A stretch of 26,090 nucleotides of DNA, taken from the NCBI GenBank assembly GCA_009785015.1, contig WQXD01000021.1:1-26090 (forward strand). The letters run 5' to 3'. The stretch's first letter is position 1, and each line of letters starts with the position of its first letter. The notes below the pieces were generated by a model. It was given only the letters and a program-made list of their open reading frames with translations, did not search any database and was not told the DNA's origin. Both the position numbers and the translations under genes were made by a program. This document shows, one piece after another, positions 1 through 7,648 of the stretch. Origin of the DNA: Oscillospiraceae bacterium. Its GTDB lineage: Bacteria; Bacillota_A; Clostridia; Oscillospirales; WRJC01.

Positions 1-345
1 TATGAAGACGGATCGCCCTTTAAAAACCTCGAAAGGGATCTGCATATATTGGTGACGGACCTGAGCATAGTCCCGAAAGAGCTGAACCACCCGAAGCTGT
101 TTTTTGATGAAGTCAAATATTCGGAGGCTGAGTTATTGCGGTTCAAGGAAATCATAAGAGACAGATTTGTGTATAAGGACAGAGTTGTGCGCCAAGGCCT
201 TGCGGGTATGTTCGTAGACACTAAAGGAAACAAAATAGATGTATTCCTTGTTGAAGGTTTCGATGCGGAGCAGATTTTTGAATTGGTTCCGAGAGATGCA
301 TGTTACATTTGGTTTGTCGAAGATGATGATATGCTTGAACGATGA
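1..345 (+). CDS. Hypothetical protein, 3' part only
   Basis: The reading frame is open from the first base of the window to a TGA at 343-345, so this is the last 114 residues or so of a protein that begins to the left. A GTG at 49 is an internal codon in the same frame and has no ribosome binding site. The visible part is soluble and rich in charged and aromatic residues. It has no membrane segment and no motif that I recognise. It ends in an acidic tail (EDDDMLER). Its coding sequence is more AT-rich than the operon downstream. A hairpin terminator follows 12 bp after the stop, so the gene belongs to a transcription unit that ends here. The function is unknown. Confidence 0.6.
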   Translation, partial: YEDGSPFKNLERDLHILVTDLSIVPKELNHPKLFFDEVKYSEAELLRFKEIIRDRFVYKDRVVRQGLAGMFVDTKGNKIDVFLVEGFDAEQIFELVPRDACYIWFVEDDDMLER

Positions 346-356
346 ACTACCTCGGT

Positions 357-400
357 GAAAGTCCCTGCTTTGCTCTCCGTAAGTGTAGGGGCTTTCTTTT
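357..400 (+). terminator. Rho-independent terminator after the first gene
   Basis: The arm GAAAGTCCCT (357-366) pairs with AGGGGCTTTC (387-396), giving ten base pairs including one G-U. The loop is 20 nt and a short T run follows at 397-400. It lies just past the stop at 345 and before the promoter at 506. The long loop and short T run lower confidence slightly. Confidence 0.65.
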
Positions 401-505
401 CGCCCTTGCAAGCGGCGGTAAAATTAATGGTAAATCTTTTCAAATTTTGCACGGAATACTACGCGAATTAAGAGAAACATATTGCATTTTTTTATTCAGA
501 AATAC

Positions 506-534
506 TTGACGCTTTAATTTATATGTGGTAAAAT
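506..534 (+). promoter_or_regulatory. Sigma-A promoter of the lipoyl/SDR/UroD operon
   Basis: TTGACG (506-511) and TAAAAT (529-534) are separated by exactly 17 bp. A TG one base before the -10 (526-527) makes it an extended -10 promoter. Transcription should start near 541, leaving a short leader before the ATG at 573. No operator repeat is obvious nearby. Confidence 0.75.
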
Positions 535-572
535 AAGAATAATATGAAACCATAAAAAAGCAGGTGAAGAAA

Positions 573-1493
573 ATGCCGGTGATAATGGGTATGCCAAAAA
601 TCGGGGTGAACATGACCGAAGCCACAATTTCCAAGTGGCTTATATCCGAAGGGGATCATATCGCCCCGGGACAACCTGTGCTCGAAGCCGAAACCGACAA
701 ACTGACTCAGGAGATCCCCTCCACCATGAGCGGAAGGGTCACAAAATTTCTCGCCTTTGAGGGCGACACAGTCGAAATACTGCAGCCGGTCGCCCTCGTG
801 GAGCAGGACGGCGAACTTACGGAAAAAGCGAAAGATGAGCCGAAAATCACGCGAGGGGCGCGTACAAGAATTTCGCCGCTCGCGAAAAAAACCGCGAAAC
901 AGCTGGGGCTCGATTACACGCTCGTAAAGCCGGCCCGGGAAGGGGAGAGAATCTGCAAAGAGGACGTTTTGCGCTATGCGGGCCAAATCCAAATCTCCGC
1001 GCCCGCGCCCGCGCCCGAAAAGCCCGCGAATGAACCGGCCGCGCGGCCGGCGCCCGGCGTGAATTTGGGCGCTGCGGCGACCCTCGCGCTCCGCGCGGAT
1101 ATGACCGAATTTGTGAATTTGCGCGGCAAACTCGAGGCAGGCGGCAAAAACGCCGGATTTGCGGATATGCTCGCCCTTTATATTTCGCATGTGCGAAAAG
1201 ATTTCCCCGAACTCGATTTGCGCGTGGATAACGGCGGCGCGCCCCACATTTCAAATCCCGGCATGTTTGAAATCGAATATTTCGCCCCCGCGGTAACGGC
1301 TCCGGGACAATGCGCGCTGGGAGTGGGAGCGGTGGTCAAAATTCCGGCGGTTATAAAAGACGCCGTAGAAATCCGCTCCGTGATGACTCTCGCGCTCTGT
1401 TTTGATACGAGCGTCGACGAAACGGCCGCGGCGCGGTTTCTGCAGAAATTGAAGCACGCGCTCGAAAATCCGGTTCTGATTTTTTGTTTTTGA
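573..1493 (+). CDS. Lipoyl-domain E2-like protein with a degenerate acyltransferase domain
   Basis: This 306-residue protein resembles the E2 subunit of 2-oxoacid dehydrogenase complexes. An N-terminal lipoyl domain (about 1-78) carries the lipoylation motif ETDK, with the lysine at residue 43. A peripheral-subunit-binding domain follows (about 99-136, RISPLAKKTAKQLGL). After an Ala/Pro linker comes a remnant of the catalytic domain (about 165-306). That remnant keeps the segment before the conserved FPEL, the TITNLGMF-like stretch (ISNPGMF) and the C-terminal helix. It lacks the RKAIAKRM-like start and about 60 central residues. The usual DHRVIDG active-site motif reads DTSVDET, so the catalytic histidine is gone (Thr at about 279). 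No E1 or E3 gene is nearby. I chose ATG 573 because AGGTGA at 562-567 is well placed for it; GTG at 564 lies inside that site. It is probably a lipoyl carrier or scaffold rather than an acyltransferase. Confidence 0.8.
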   Translation: MPVIMGMPKIGVNMTEATISKWLISEGDHIAPGQPVLEAETDKLTQEIPSTMSGRVTKFLAFEGDTVEILQPVALVEQDGELTEKAKDEPKITRGARTRISPLAKKTAKQLGLDYTLVKPAREGERICKEDVLRYAGQIQISAPAPAPEKPANEPAARPAPGVNLGAAATLALRADMTEFVNLRGKLEAGGKNAGFADMLALYISHVRKDFPELDLRVDNGGAPHISNPGMFEIEYFAPAVTAPGQCALGVGAVVKIPAVIKDAVEIRSVMTLALCFDTSVDETAAARFLQKLKHALENPVLIFCF

Positions 1494-1545
1494 TAACAGG
1501 TGGTTAAAATAACAATATAACAAATTGAAAGGTGGTTAGAGTAAA

Positions 1546-2298
1546 TTGTTTTCCGGAAAATGCGCAATTGTGACCGGGGCGGCAAAAGGAATCGGGTTTA
1601 AAACCGCCGCCACCCTGGCGGAGCGAGGGGCCGGCGTGATGATCTGCGACATCGACGCGCATGCCGCCGCCGAGGCTTCCGCCGCAATAAATAAAAACGG
1701 CGGAAAATCCGCCTTTATCGCCGCCGATGTTTCAAAGTCCGGCGATTTGGAACAAATGATCCAAACAACAGTTTCTGTTTTTGGAGGTATCGACATTTTG
1801 ATAAACAACGCCGGGATACTGACCGCTTCGTCGGTTGAGCAGACCACGGAGCAGGAATGGGACCAAATCATGGCGGTCAACCTCAAGGGCGCCTTTTTCG
1901 CGATGCAGAAAGCGCTGCCCCACATGGGCAAAAACGCGGGAAAGGAAAACGGCAGGATCATAAACATCGCCTCCCTGGCGGGGCGCATGGGGGGCTATCA
2001 GAACAGCCCCGCATATGCCGCTTCAAAGGCGGGGCTCATAGGCGTGACCATGTGCGCCGCGCGAAGGCTCGCCCCTCTCGGAATAACAGTCAACGCGGTG
2101 GCCCCCGGGACCACCCAAACCGATATTATAAGCGCCTTCACCGAGGAAAAAATAAACAGCCTCAAGGCGGCGGTACCGCTCGGCAGGCTGGGACAGCCCG
2201 AGGACGTGGCGGAAGCAGTGGCGTTTTTGGCGTCTGAAGGCGCGAAATTCATCACCGGAGCGGTGATCGACGTAAACGGCGGAGCGTTCATGGGCTGA
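1546..2298 (+). CDS. SDR family NAD(P)-dependent oxidoreductase (first of two)
   Basis: This is a classical short-chain dehydrogenase/reductase of 250 residues, the usual size for the FabG-like group. The Rossmann glycine motif TGAAKGIG is near the N-terminus. An acidic residue at the end of strand 2 (CDID) hints at NAD rather than NADP. NNAG marks strand 4. The catalytic residues are Ser143, Tyr157 and Lys161 (SPAYAASKAG). It ends with the usual IDVNGG segment. The start is TTG at 1546, with AAAGGTGG about 10 bp upstream. It is the second gene of the operon, 52 bp after the E2-like gene and 35 bp before the first UroD-like gene. The likely role is oxidation or reduction of a hydroxyl on a sugar, polyol or cyclitol; the substrate cannot be deduced. 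Confidence 0.85.
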   Translation: MFSGKCAIVTGAAKGIGFKTAATLAERGAGVMICDIDAHAAAEASAAINKNGGKSAFIAADVSKSGDLEQMIQTTVSVFGGIDILINNAGILTASSVEQTTEQEWDQIMAVNLKGAFFAMQKALPHMGKNAGKENGRIINIASLAGRMGGYQNSPAYAASKAGLIGVTMCAARRLAPLGITVNAVAPGTTQTDIISAFTEEKINSLKAAVPLGRLGQPEDVAEAVAFLASEGAKFITGAVIDVNGGAFMG

Positions 2299-2333
2299 AA
2301 AATAAAGTGAAATTTTTGGAGGGAATTATACAT

Positions 2334-3401
2334 ATGAACGACAGAGAACGGTTTTTGCGCGTGATGCGCTATGAGCAGCCGGACAAGGTACCCCTGTGGA
2401 GTTTCGGGGCCTGGCCCGAAACCATGCAGAGATGGCAGTCGGAGGGTTACGGCCAAACCAAACCGCGCTTCGCGGAAAACAAGCGGGTCTGGGCGGGCGG
2501 CTGGTTTTTCCCCTGCCCCGGCTTTTCCCGCGAAATAATTTCCGAGGACGACAACACCGTAACCTATATCAACCACGAAGGCATACTTCTCCGCGAACAA
2601 AAAAACAACCCATATTCGTCCATGCCCCAGTTTATCAAATTTCCCGTCGAAACCCGGGAAGATTTCCGAAAATTCTGGAAAGAGCGCATGAATCCCGATT
2701 TGAAGCGCCGCATCGGGGAAAACTACGCCGCAGAGCTCGCCAAACACCGCGAACGCGATTACCCGCTCATCGTCGTGGCGGACCGCTGGGGCGGATTTTT
2801 CGGGCCTTTGAGAAATCTCATGGGTGTGGAAAACCTGTGTGTGGCCTTTTGCGACGACCCCGCCTTTGTCGAGGAAATGATGGACGCCAACGCCGATTTT
2901 ATCATAGAAGTCATAGGGGAAATCTTAAATCACACCGATATCGACGTATTCGGTTTCTGGGAAGATATGGCCTACAAAACGGCGCCGCTCATATCTCCCG
3001 CAATGGTGAGAAAATTCATGCTGCCCAGGTACAGGCGCGTGGTGGACTACCTGCACTCGCGCGGGGTGGAATTCATATCGCTTGACAGCGACGGCGAAAT
3101 GTCTTCGCTGATCCCGGTCTGGCTGGACAGCGGCATCAATATACTGTACCCCTTCGAGGTGCAGTGCGGCATGGACGTGCTGAAAGTGCGCCGCGAATAC
3201 GGGCGCGAACTCGGGATTTGGTACGGCGTGGACAAGCGCTGCGCCGCGCAGGGCAAAGCCCAAATCGACGCCGAGCTTTCGCGCGTGGAACCCCTGGTGC
3301 GGGAGGGAGGGTATATACCCGGCCCGGACCATTCGTTCCCGCCCGACGTGTCATATGAAAATTATTGTTATTTCATGGAAAAATTGGCCGGAATATTATG
3401 A
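2334..3401 (+). CDS. Uroporphyrinogen decarboxylase-family protein, non-haem type
   Basis: This 355-residue protein belongs to the UroD/MtaA superfamily of TIM barrels. It opens with the family-typical MNDRERFLRVMRYEQPDKVP. Where zinc methyltransferases of this superfamily have HxCG, it has LDSDGEM (Asp251, Asp253, Gly254). Near the C-terminus it has GGYIPGPDHSFPPDVSYENY, a pattern common to uncharacterised UroD-like proteins in bacterial catabolic clusters. It is unlikely to make haem: no other tetrapyrrole genes are present. ATG 2334 is preceded by TTTGGAGGGAA at 2316-2325. The longer frame from 2307 starts before that ribosome binding site and is rejected. It sits mid-operon between the first SDR and the TIM-barrel isomerase-like gene. 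The reaction is unknown; decarboxylation, methyl transfer or another carbon-bond step is possible. Confidence 0.8.
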   Translation: MNDRERFLRVMRYEQPDKVPLWSFGAWPETMQRWQSEGYGQTKPRFAENKRVWAGGWFFPCPGFSREIISEDDNTVTYINHEGILLREQKNNPYSSMPQFIKFPVETREDFRKFWKERMNPDLKRRIGENYAAELAKHRERDYPLIVVADRWGGFFGPLRNLMGVENLCVAFCDDPAFVEEMMDANADFIIEVIGEILNHTDIDVFGFWEDMAYKTAPLISPAMVRKFMLPRYRRVVDYLHSRGVEFISLDSDGEMSSLIPVWLDSGINILYPFEVQCGMDVLKVRREYGRELGIWYGVDKRCAAQGKAQIDAELSRVEPLVREGGYIPGPDHSFPPDVSYENYCYFMEKLAGIL

Positions 3402-3430
3402 GATTATTGAGATTATGAGGGAGGAATTTT

Positions 3431-4282
3431 ATGCATGATTTGAAATTCGCCTGCGCGGACTTCACTTTTCCGCTGCTTTCGCACGACGGCGCGCTGAAAC
3501 TCATCTCGATTATGGGTTTCGACGGAGTGGATATCGGCATGTTTGAACAGAGGTCCCATCTGCAGCCTTCAAACCAGTTCGGCGCACTCTCCAAAAACGC
3601 GCGCATGCTCCGCGAAAAAACCGAAGCGCTGGGGCTTTTTGTGGCTGACGTGTTTTTGCAGACTGCGACAGATTTCAGAGAGTATGCTTCCAACCACCCC
3701 GACCGGGCGCGACGCGGCAAAATGCGCGAAATATTTTCGCAGTGCCTCGAATACACGGCCGAATGCGGCTGCCGCCATATGTCGGGGCTGCCGGGGGTAT
3801 ATTTCGACGAGCTCGGAACGGAAGGCTCATACCGTCTGTGCTGCGAGGAACTGGCGTACAGACGCGACGCGGCGGAAAGCTTCGGCGTCACGTTTTCCGT
3901 CGAGGCGCACATCGGCTCCATCGTACCCTGCCCGGAGTCCGCCCTGCAGCTCACCAAAGACGTGCCGAAACTGACTTTGACCTTGGATTTCACCCATTTC
4001 ATCCGCGCCGGAACAGAAACCTTCAGAGCGCTGCCTCTTGTGGAGAAGGCTTCGCACTTCCACGCGCGGGGCGCGGCCCCCGGCAGGCTGCAGACGGTGT
4101 TCGCGGAAAATACGGTGGATTATGCCGCCATTGCCAAAGAGATGAAAAAAACGGGATACGATAAATCTATCGGCGTCGAGTACACCTGGCAGGAATGGGA
4201 AAACTGCAACCGCGTGGACAATGTTTCGGAATCGGTCCTGATGAAAAATTATTTGAAAAAACTGCTGTCGGAGGGTGTGTAA
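3431..4282 (+). CDS. Sugar phosphate isomerase/epimerase-like TIM-barrel protein
   Basis: This 283-residue protein fits the xylose isomerase-like TIM-barrel family (AP endonuclease 2 fold), which includes IolE, IolI and tagatose epimerases. The expected metal-site residues can be seen in order: Glu158 (SVEAH), Asp186 and His189 (LDFTHF), His209/His211 (SHFHARG) and Glu250 (GVEYTW). The early VDIGMF segment matches the strand that usually carries an acidic residue. A GAGGGAGG ribosome binding site lies just upstream of ATG 3431. It is co-transcribed with the UroD-like and SDR genes. Members of this fold isomerise, epimerise or dehydrate sugars and inosose-type compounds, which suits a cyclitol or rare-sugar pathway, but the exact reaction is not readable. 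Confidence 0.8.
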   Translation: MHDLKFACADFTFPLLSHDGALKLISIMGFDGVDIGMFEQRSHLQPSNQFGALSKNARMLREKTEALGLFVADVFLQTATDFREYASNHPDRARRGKMREIFSQCLEYTAECGCRHMSGLPGVYFDELGTEGSYRLCCEELAYRRDAAESFGVTFSVEAHIGSIVPCPESALQLTKDVPKLTLTLDFTHFIRAGTETFRALPLVEKASHFHARGAAPGRLQTVFAENTVDYAAIAKEMKKTGYDKSIGVEYTWQEWENCNRVDNVSESVLMKNYLKKLLSEGV

Positions 4283-4286
4283 ATTT

Positions 4287-5072
4287 ATGAAAAAGCTCGA
4301 TGGACAGGTGGCCTGGGTCAGCGGCGGCACGAAGGGCATAGGCGCGGCGGTGGCGGAATTGTTCGCTTCCGAGGGGGCGAAAGTGGCTTTCACGGGAAGA
4401 GACGAAAAAGGCGGGCGCCGCGTGGAAGAAAGAATCGCGCGGCAGGGGTTTGAGGCGATGTTTATCCCCTGTGAGGCAACCGATGAAGCACAGGTGAAAA
4501 ATTCGATCGAAAAAACCGCGGCCGCGTTTAAAAAACTCGATATTTTGGTCAACAACGCCGGAATCGTAGATGTTCGGATGCTCCATGAATATTCATACGA
4601 AGAGTGGCGCAGGGTGCTTGACGTCAATGTGAGCTCCATGTTTTTGGCGTTCAAGCACGCGTTTTCGCATTTGTCGGCCGGGCCGAAAAGTTATGTGGTG
4701 AATATCGGCTCGATTTCGAGCTTTGTGGGTCAGGCGGGCACGCCCGCATATACCGCCTCAAAGGGGGCCGTGCTGCAGCTCTCGCGCTCCATCGGGCTCG
4801 ACTACGCGAAATACGGGATACGCTGCAACTGCATCTGCCCCGGAATCACGGACACGCCCATGCTGCGCCAGCACTTAAACGCAAACCCCGATCCCGGGGC
4901 GCATCTCGAAAAACGCCTTAAAAGGGTGCCGCTGGGCACGATTTTATCGCCTGTGGATATCGCGAAATCCGCGCTGTATTTTTCATGCGAGGATTCGGCG
5001 GGGATAACGGCCACTTCCTTGGTGGTGGACGGCGGTTACCTCGCCTGCGCGGAATGGGACGGCGGCAGTTAA
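4287..5072 (+). CDS. SDR family NAD(P)-dependent oxidoreductase (second of two)
   Basis: This is a second classical SDR of 261 residues, clearly diverged from the one at 1546. The cofactor motif is SGGTKGIG. TGRD at the end of strand 2 suggests NADP preference, unlike the CDID of the first SDR. NNAG is present, and the catalytic residues are Ser142, Tyr155 and Lys159 (TPAYTASKGA). The substrate-side loop after CPGITDTPML is longer than in FabG. I prefer ATG 4287, 12 bp after GGAGGG at 4269-4274. GTG 4275 directly abuts that site and overlaps the previous gene by 8 bp. Having two SDRs with apparently different cofactor preference in one operon suggests an oxidation/reduction pair, as in an epimerisation through a keto intermediate. 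Confidence 0.85.
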   Translation: MKKLDGQVAWVSGGTKGIGAAVAELFASEGAKVAFTGRDEKGGRRVEERIARQGFEAMFIPCEATDEAQVKNSIEKTAAAFKKLDILVNNAGIVDVRMLHEYSYEEWRRVLDVNVSSMFLAFKHAFSHLSAGPKSYVVNIGSISSFVGQAGTPAYTASKGAVLQLSRSIGLDYAKYGIRCNCICPGITDTPMLRQHLNANPDPGAHLEKRLKRVPLGTILSPVDIAKSALYFSCEDSAGITATSLVVDGGYLACAEWDGGS

Positions 5073-5089
5073 AATTTGAGGAGATATTT

Positions 5090-6256
5090 ATGTTTGATTT
5101 TGACGAAACAAAGCGCGGCCCCGCAGACGATATAATCGACGGCCTCATCGAAAAGGTGACGGCGGCTTATCCGCCCTCGCGGCTCGAGCGCATAAAGGCC
5201 CAGTCCGCATACACATGGAACAGCAAAGAGGGCCAAAGCCGTGAAGCGAAACGGATTTCGTATGTGGTGACAAACTGGAACATACCCGAAGAGCCGCATA
5301 TCCCTCCCGAAGCCCCCGACGTGCAAAAGGACATGATCAGAGAGCTGAAAATGATGCTGCACAATTCGGTCACGGACGACGAATACTTCCCCGGGTTTTC
5401 CTCCGGCTGCGAACAGGTCACGATCCCCTCGATGTTCGGCTGCGTCAAAGAGGGCATATCGGCCTCGGAACACGTGAAACCCGTGATAAAGTCCCCTTCG
5501 GACGTCTACTCGCTGCCAAAGGCCGAAATCCGCGAAGGGCACATGTGCCATGATATGCTGCAAAAAATGCGCTATAAGCACAAAAGGACAAAAGGACGGA
5601 TACCGGTTTACATAACCGATATCCAGGGGCCCTTTTCATGCGCGGCGCAGATCTGGGGCATTGAGGATTTTCTGGGCAGCTTATACGAATACCCGAACGA
5701 AGCCCACCATCTGCTCTCGCTTTGCACCGGGGCGATTATACAATATTACCGCGCCATGTATGAAGCGGCGGGCGAAGAGCTGATACCGATACACTGCTTT
5801 CCCGTGATCTGGGTGCCCAAAGACTGCGGAGTGGCGGTCAGCGACGACTTTTTCGCGGTGGTCGGCCCGGGCACCGTAAAGGAATTCTCAGTGCCGTACC
5901 TTGAAAAAATAGGGGAGACTTTCGGAGGGGTCACCGCGCATACCTGCGGGAACATGAACCATTTGCCGCGTGTGATGAACGAAATGAAGACGCTGAAAGC
6001 CTTGAATTTCAGCGCCTCCGAAACGGATTTGGACAAATACGCGCGCGAATGCGACCCCAAAATAACCCTCTTGGTCCACAGGAGCGGCCTTTCGATTGGC
6101 GGGCTGCCCATGTTTGACACAATCGAGGAAGTCCTGCGCCACCGCGCAAACGTCCAGCGGACTTCGGGGGTAAAGGTTTTCGCGTCCCCGAACGGGACAG
6201 ACGAGCCGCTCACAGAAGAAAATTTAAAACGCTGGGAGACCGCGGCCGGGATATAG
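5090..6256 (+). CDS. Uroporphyrinogen decarboxylase-family protein with HxCG motif
   Basis: This 388-residue member of the UroD/MtaA superfamily differs from the one at 2334. It carries HTCG (His284, Cys286), as in zinc-dependent methyltransferases such as MtaA and CmuA. The third zinc ligand of those enzymes, a Cys in an NPxCG-type motif near the C-terminus, appears here as Asn368 (ASPNGTDEP), so the metal site may be incomplete or altered. The start is ATG 5090, behind GAGGAG at 5078-5083. The longer frame from 4985 would overlap the SDR by 88 bp and is not credible. It is the last gene of the operon and stops 6 bp before the 3' end of ackA on the other strand. No corrinoid-protein gene is present, so a standard corrinoid methyltransferase system is not supported here. 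Confidence 0.8.
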   Translation: MFDFDETKRGPADDIIDGLIEKVTAAYPPSRLERIKAQSAYTWNSKEGQSREAKRISYVVTNWNIPEEPHIPPEAPDVQKDMIRELKMMLHNSVTDDEYFPGFSSGCEQVTIPSMFGCVKEGISASEHVKPVIKSPSDVYSLPKAEIREGHMCHDMLQKMRYKHKRTKGRIPVYITDIQGPFSCAAQIWGIEDFLGSLYEYPNEAHHLLSLCTGAIIQYYRAMYEAAGEELIPIHCFPVIWVPKDCGVAVSDDFFAVVGPGTVKEFSVPYLEKIGETFGGVTAHTCGNMNHLPRVMNEMKTLKALNFSASETDLDKYARECDPKITLLVHRSGLSIGGLPMFDTIEEVLRHRANVQRTSGVKVFASPNGTDEPLTEENLKRWETAAGI

Positions 6257-6262
6257 CGGGCT

Positions 6263-7480
6263 TTACCTGGCTTTGACTATTCTCTCGGTGTCGGAAGCGA
6301 TCACGAGTTCCTCATTTGTGGGTATGACATAGATTTTTACCGCGCTCCCGTCGGCGGAAATATCGACTGTGTCCTCCTTGGATTGTTTTACCGCCCTGTT
6401 TTTTTCCTTGTCCAGCGACGCGTTCAAAAATCCGAAACCGTCGAGCACGCATTCGCGCAGTTCGGCATTGTTTTCGCCGATTCCCGCAGTGAACACAATC
6501 GCGTCGAGTCCTTCCATCGCCGCCGCGTATGAGCCGATATGTTTTTTTATTCCGTAGCACAGTATATCAAAGGCGAGCTGCGCATTCTCGTTTCCCGCGT
6601 TTTTCGCGGCTTCGACCTCGCGCAAATCGCTCGAGACGCCGGAAACCCCGAGAAGCCCGCATTTTTTATTCATGAATTCGTTCATCTGAAAGGGGGTGAA
6701 ACCCTCTTTTTCCATTATGGCGAGTACGATCGCGGGGTCTATCGAGCCGGTTCTGGAGCCCATGATGATGCCGTCCAAGGGCGTGTAGCCCATGCTGGTA
6801 TCTATGCATTTTCCGCCTTTTACGGCGGATATCGAAGAGCCGTTGCCCAAATGGCAGGTCACGATTTTGGTCTTGTCCGGATCTTTGCCGATTGAGGCGA
6901 GTTTTTCATTGGCCAATGTCGAGACGTAGTAGTGCGAAGTCCCGTGGAACCCGTATTTCCTGATTTTATATTTTGTGAAATATTCCTGCGCTATGGGGTA
7001 AAAATACGCCTTCTTGGGCATGGTCTGGTGGAACGCCGTGTCGAAAACAAGCACCTGCGGCGTCTGCGGCATATATTCGAGGCATCCCCTGATGCCCATC
7101 AAATGGGGCTCCGTATGCAGCGGGGCCATGTCCCGGCAGCTTTCGAGATCTATTATCACACTTGCGGTGACGAGCGTCGAGCCGGTAAAATACGGGCCGC
7201 CGTGGACTATCCTGTGCCCTATGGCGTTTATTTCGTCCATGGATTTGATCACGCCGTGTTCTTCGTGCGTGAGGCTCTCCGCTAAGGATTTTATGGCCTC
7301 GGAATGCGTGGGCATGGGGTCGTCGGAGACGAAATCGGGCTTTCCGGGAACTTTGTGGATCAATTTTCCGTCGATGCCTATTCTTTCGCACAACCCCTTG
7401 GCGAGGAGTTCTTTAGTCCTCATGTCAAAAAGCTGATACTTTACGGACGAACTGCCCGCGTTTATTACCAATACGTACAT
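6263..7480 (-). CDS. ackA: Acetate kinase
   Basis: This 405-residue protein transfers phosphate between acetyl phosphate and ADP to make acetate and ATP, the last step of acetate fermentation. Family motifs are all present: VINAGSSSVKYQLFD at the N-terminus, GHRIVHGG, DTAFH, YGFHGTSH, CHLGNGSS, SRTGSIDP and a C-terminal FTAGIGENN. The length matches the family. ATG at 7480 has GGAGG (7492-7496 on the opposite strand) upstream. The usual partner phosphotransacetylase gene (pta) is not in this window. It is monocistronic, convergent with the UroD operon (6-bp gap, no clear terminator) and divergent from the aldo/keto reductase. A promoter is visible at 7548-7576, and a cre-like site farther upstream at 7610-7624 may regulate it. 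Confidence 0.97.
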   Translation of the reverse strand: MYVLVINAGSSSVKYQLFDMRTKELLAKGLCERIGIDGKLIHKVPGKPDFVSDDPMPTHSEAIKSLAESLTHEEHGVIKSMDEINAIGHRIVHGGPYFTGSTLVTASVIIDLESCRDMAPLHTEPHLMGIRGCLEYMPQTPQVLVFDTAFHQTMPKKAYFYPIAQEYFTKYKIRKYGFHGTSHYYVSTLANEKLASIGKDPDKTKIVTCHLGNGSSISAVKGGKCIDTSMGYTPLDGIIMGSRTGSIDPAIVLAIMEKEGFTPFQMNEFMNKKCGLLGVSGVSSDLREVEAAKNAGNENAQLAFDILCYGIKKHIGSYAAAMEGLDAIVFTAGIGENNAELRECVLDGFGFLNASLDKEKNRAVKQSKEDTVDISADGSAVKIYVIPTNEELVIASDTERIVKAR

Positions 7481-7547
7481 TAATGAAAAAACCTCCGAAA
7501 ATAATGATTTTATATTTTTTTACGCGAGAAAAACTCACATAACTGAT

Positions 7548-7576
7548 ATTATAACCTATAATCGATTTATTTACAA
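7548..7576 (-). promoter_or_regulatory. Promoter of ackA
   Basis: On the minus strand TTGTAA (7576-7571) and TATAAT (7553-7548) are spaced by 17 bp. Transcription should start near 7541, about 60 nt before the ackA ATG. Confidence 0.6.
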
Positions 7577-7609
7577 CAGATATTGAAAATTTTTCCCCAT
7601 ATTTTTAAA

Positions 7610-7624
7610 TTGCAAACGCTTGAC
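7610..7624. promoter_or_regulatory. cre-like site (possible CcpA operator)
   Basis: TTGCAAACGCTTGAC matches the catabolite-responsive element pattern WTGNAANCGNWNNCW at all fixed positions except the last two. It overlaps the -35 of the aldo/keto reductase promoter, which would suit repression. It is centred about 76 bp upstream of the predicted ackA start, an upstream position. CcpA activation of ackA from an upstream cre is established in Bacillus subtilis. The site here is inferred from pattern only, and no CcpA gene is in the window. Confidence 0.4.
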
Positions 7625-7648
7625 TTTGATAATCGTATGTGATATAAT
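7620..7648 (+). promoter_or_regulatory. Promoter of the aldo/keto reductase gene
   Basis: TTGACT (7620-7625) and the perfect TATAAT (7643-7648) are 17 bp apart. TG at 7640-7641 forms an extended -10. The heptamer TTGACTT (7620-7626) recurs inverted as AAGTCAA (7654-7660), so the promoter is bracketed by a small inverted repeat. Confidence 0.75.

Noticed and set aside
519..1247. Long minus-strand open frame opposite the E2-like gene (242 codons)
   Set aside because: It is antisense to a gene with clear domains and a promoter. Its product is low-complexity Arg/Gly/Phe-rich and has no ribosome binding site, so it is a by-product of GC-rich codons.
2334..3401. Haem biosynthesis gene hemE
   Set aside because: The sequence belongs to the divergent UroD-like group, and no other tetrapyrrole genes are nearby.
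4985..5089. Upstream extension of the HTCG UroD-like gene
   Set aside because: It overlaps the SDR by 88 bp and is Gly/Arg-rich. The GAGGAG site before ATG 5090 marks the real start.
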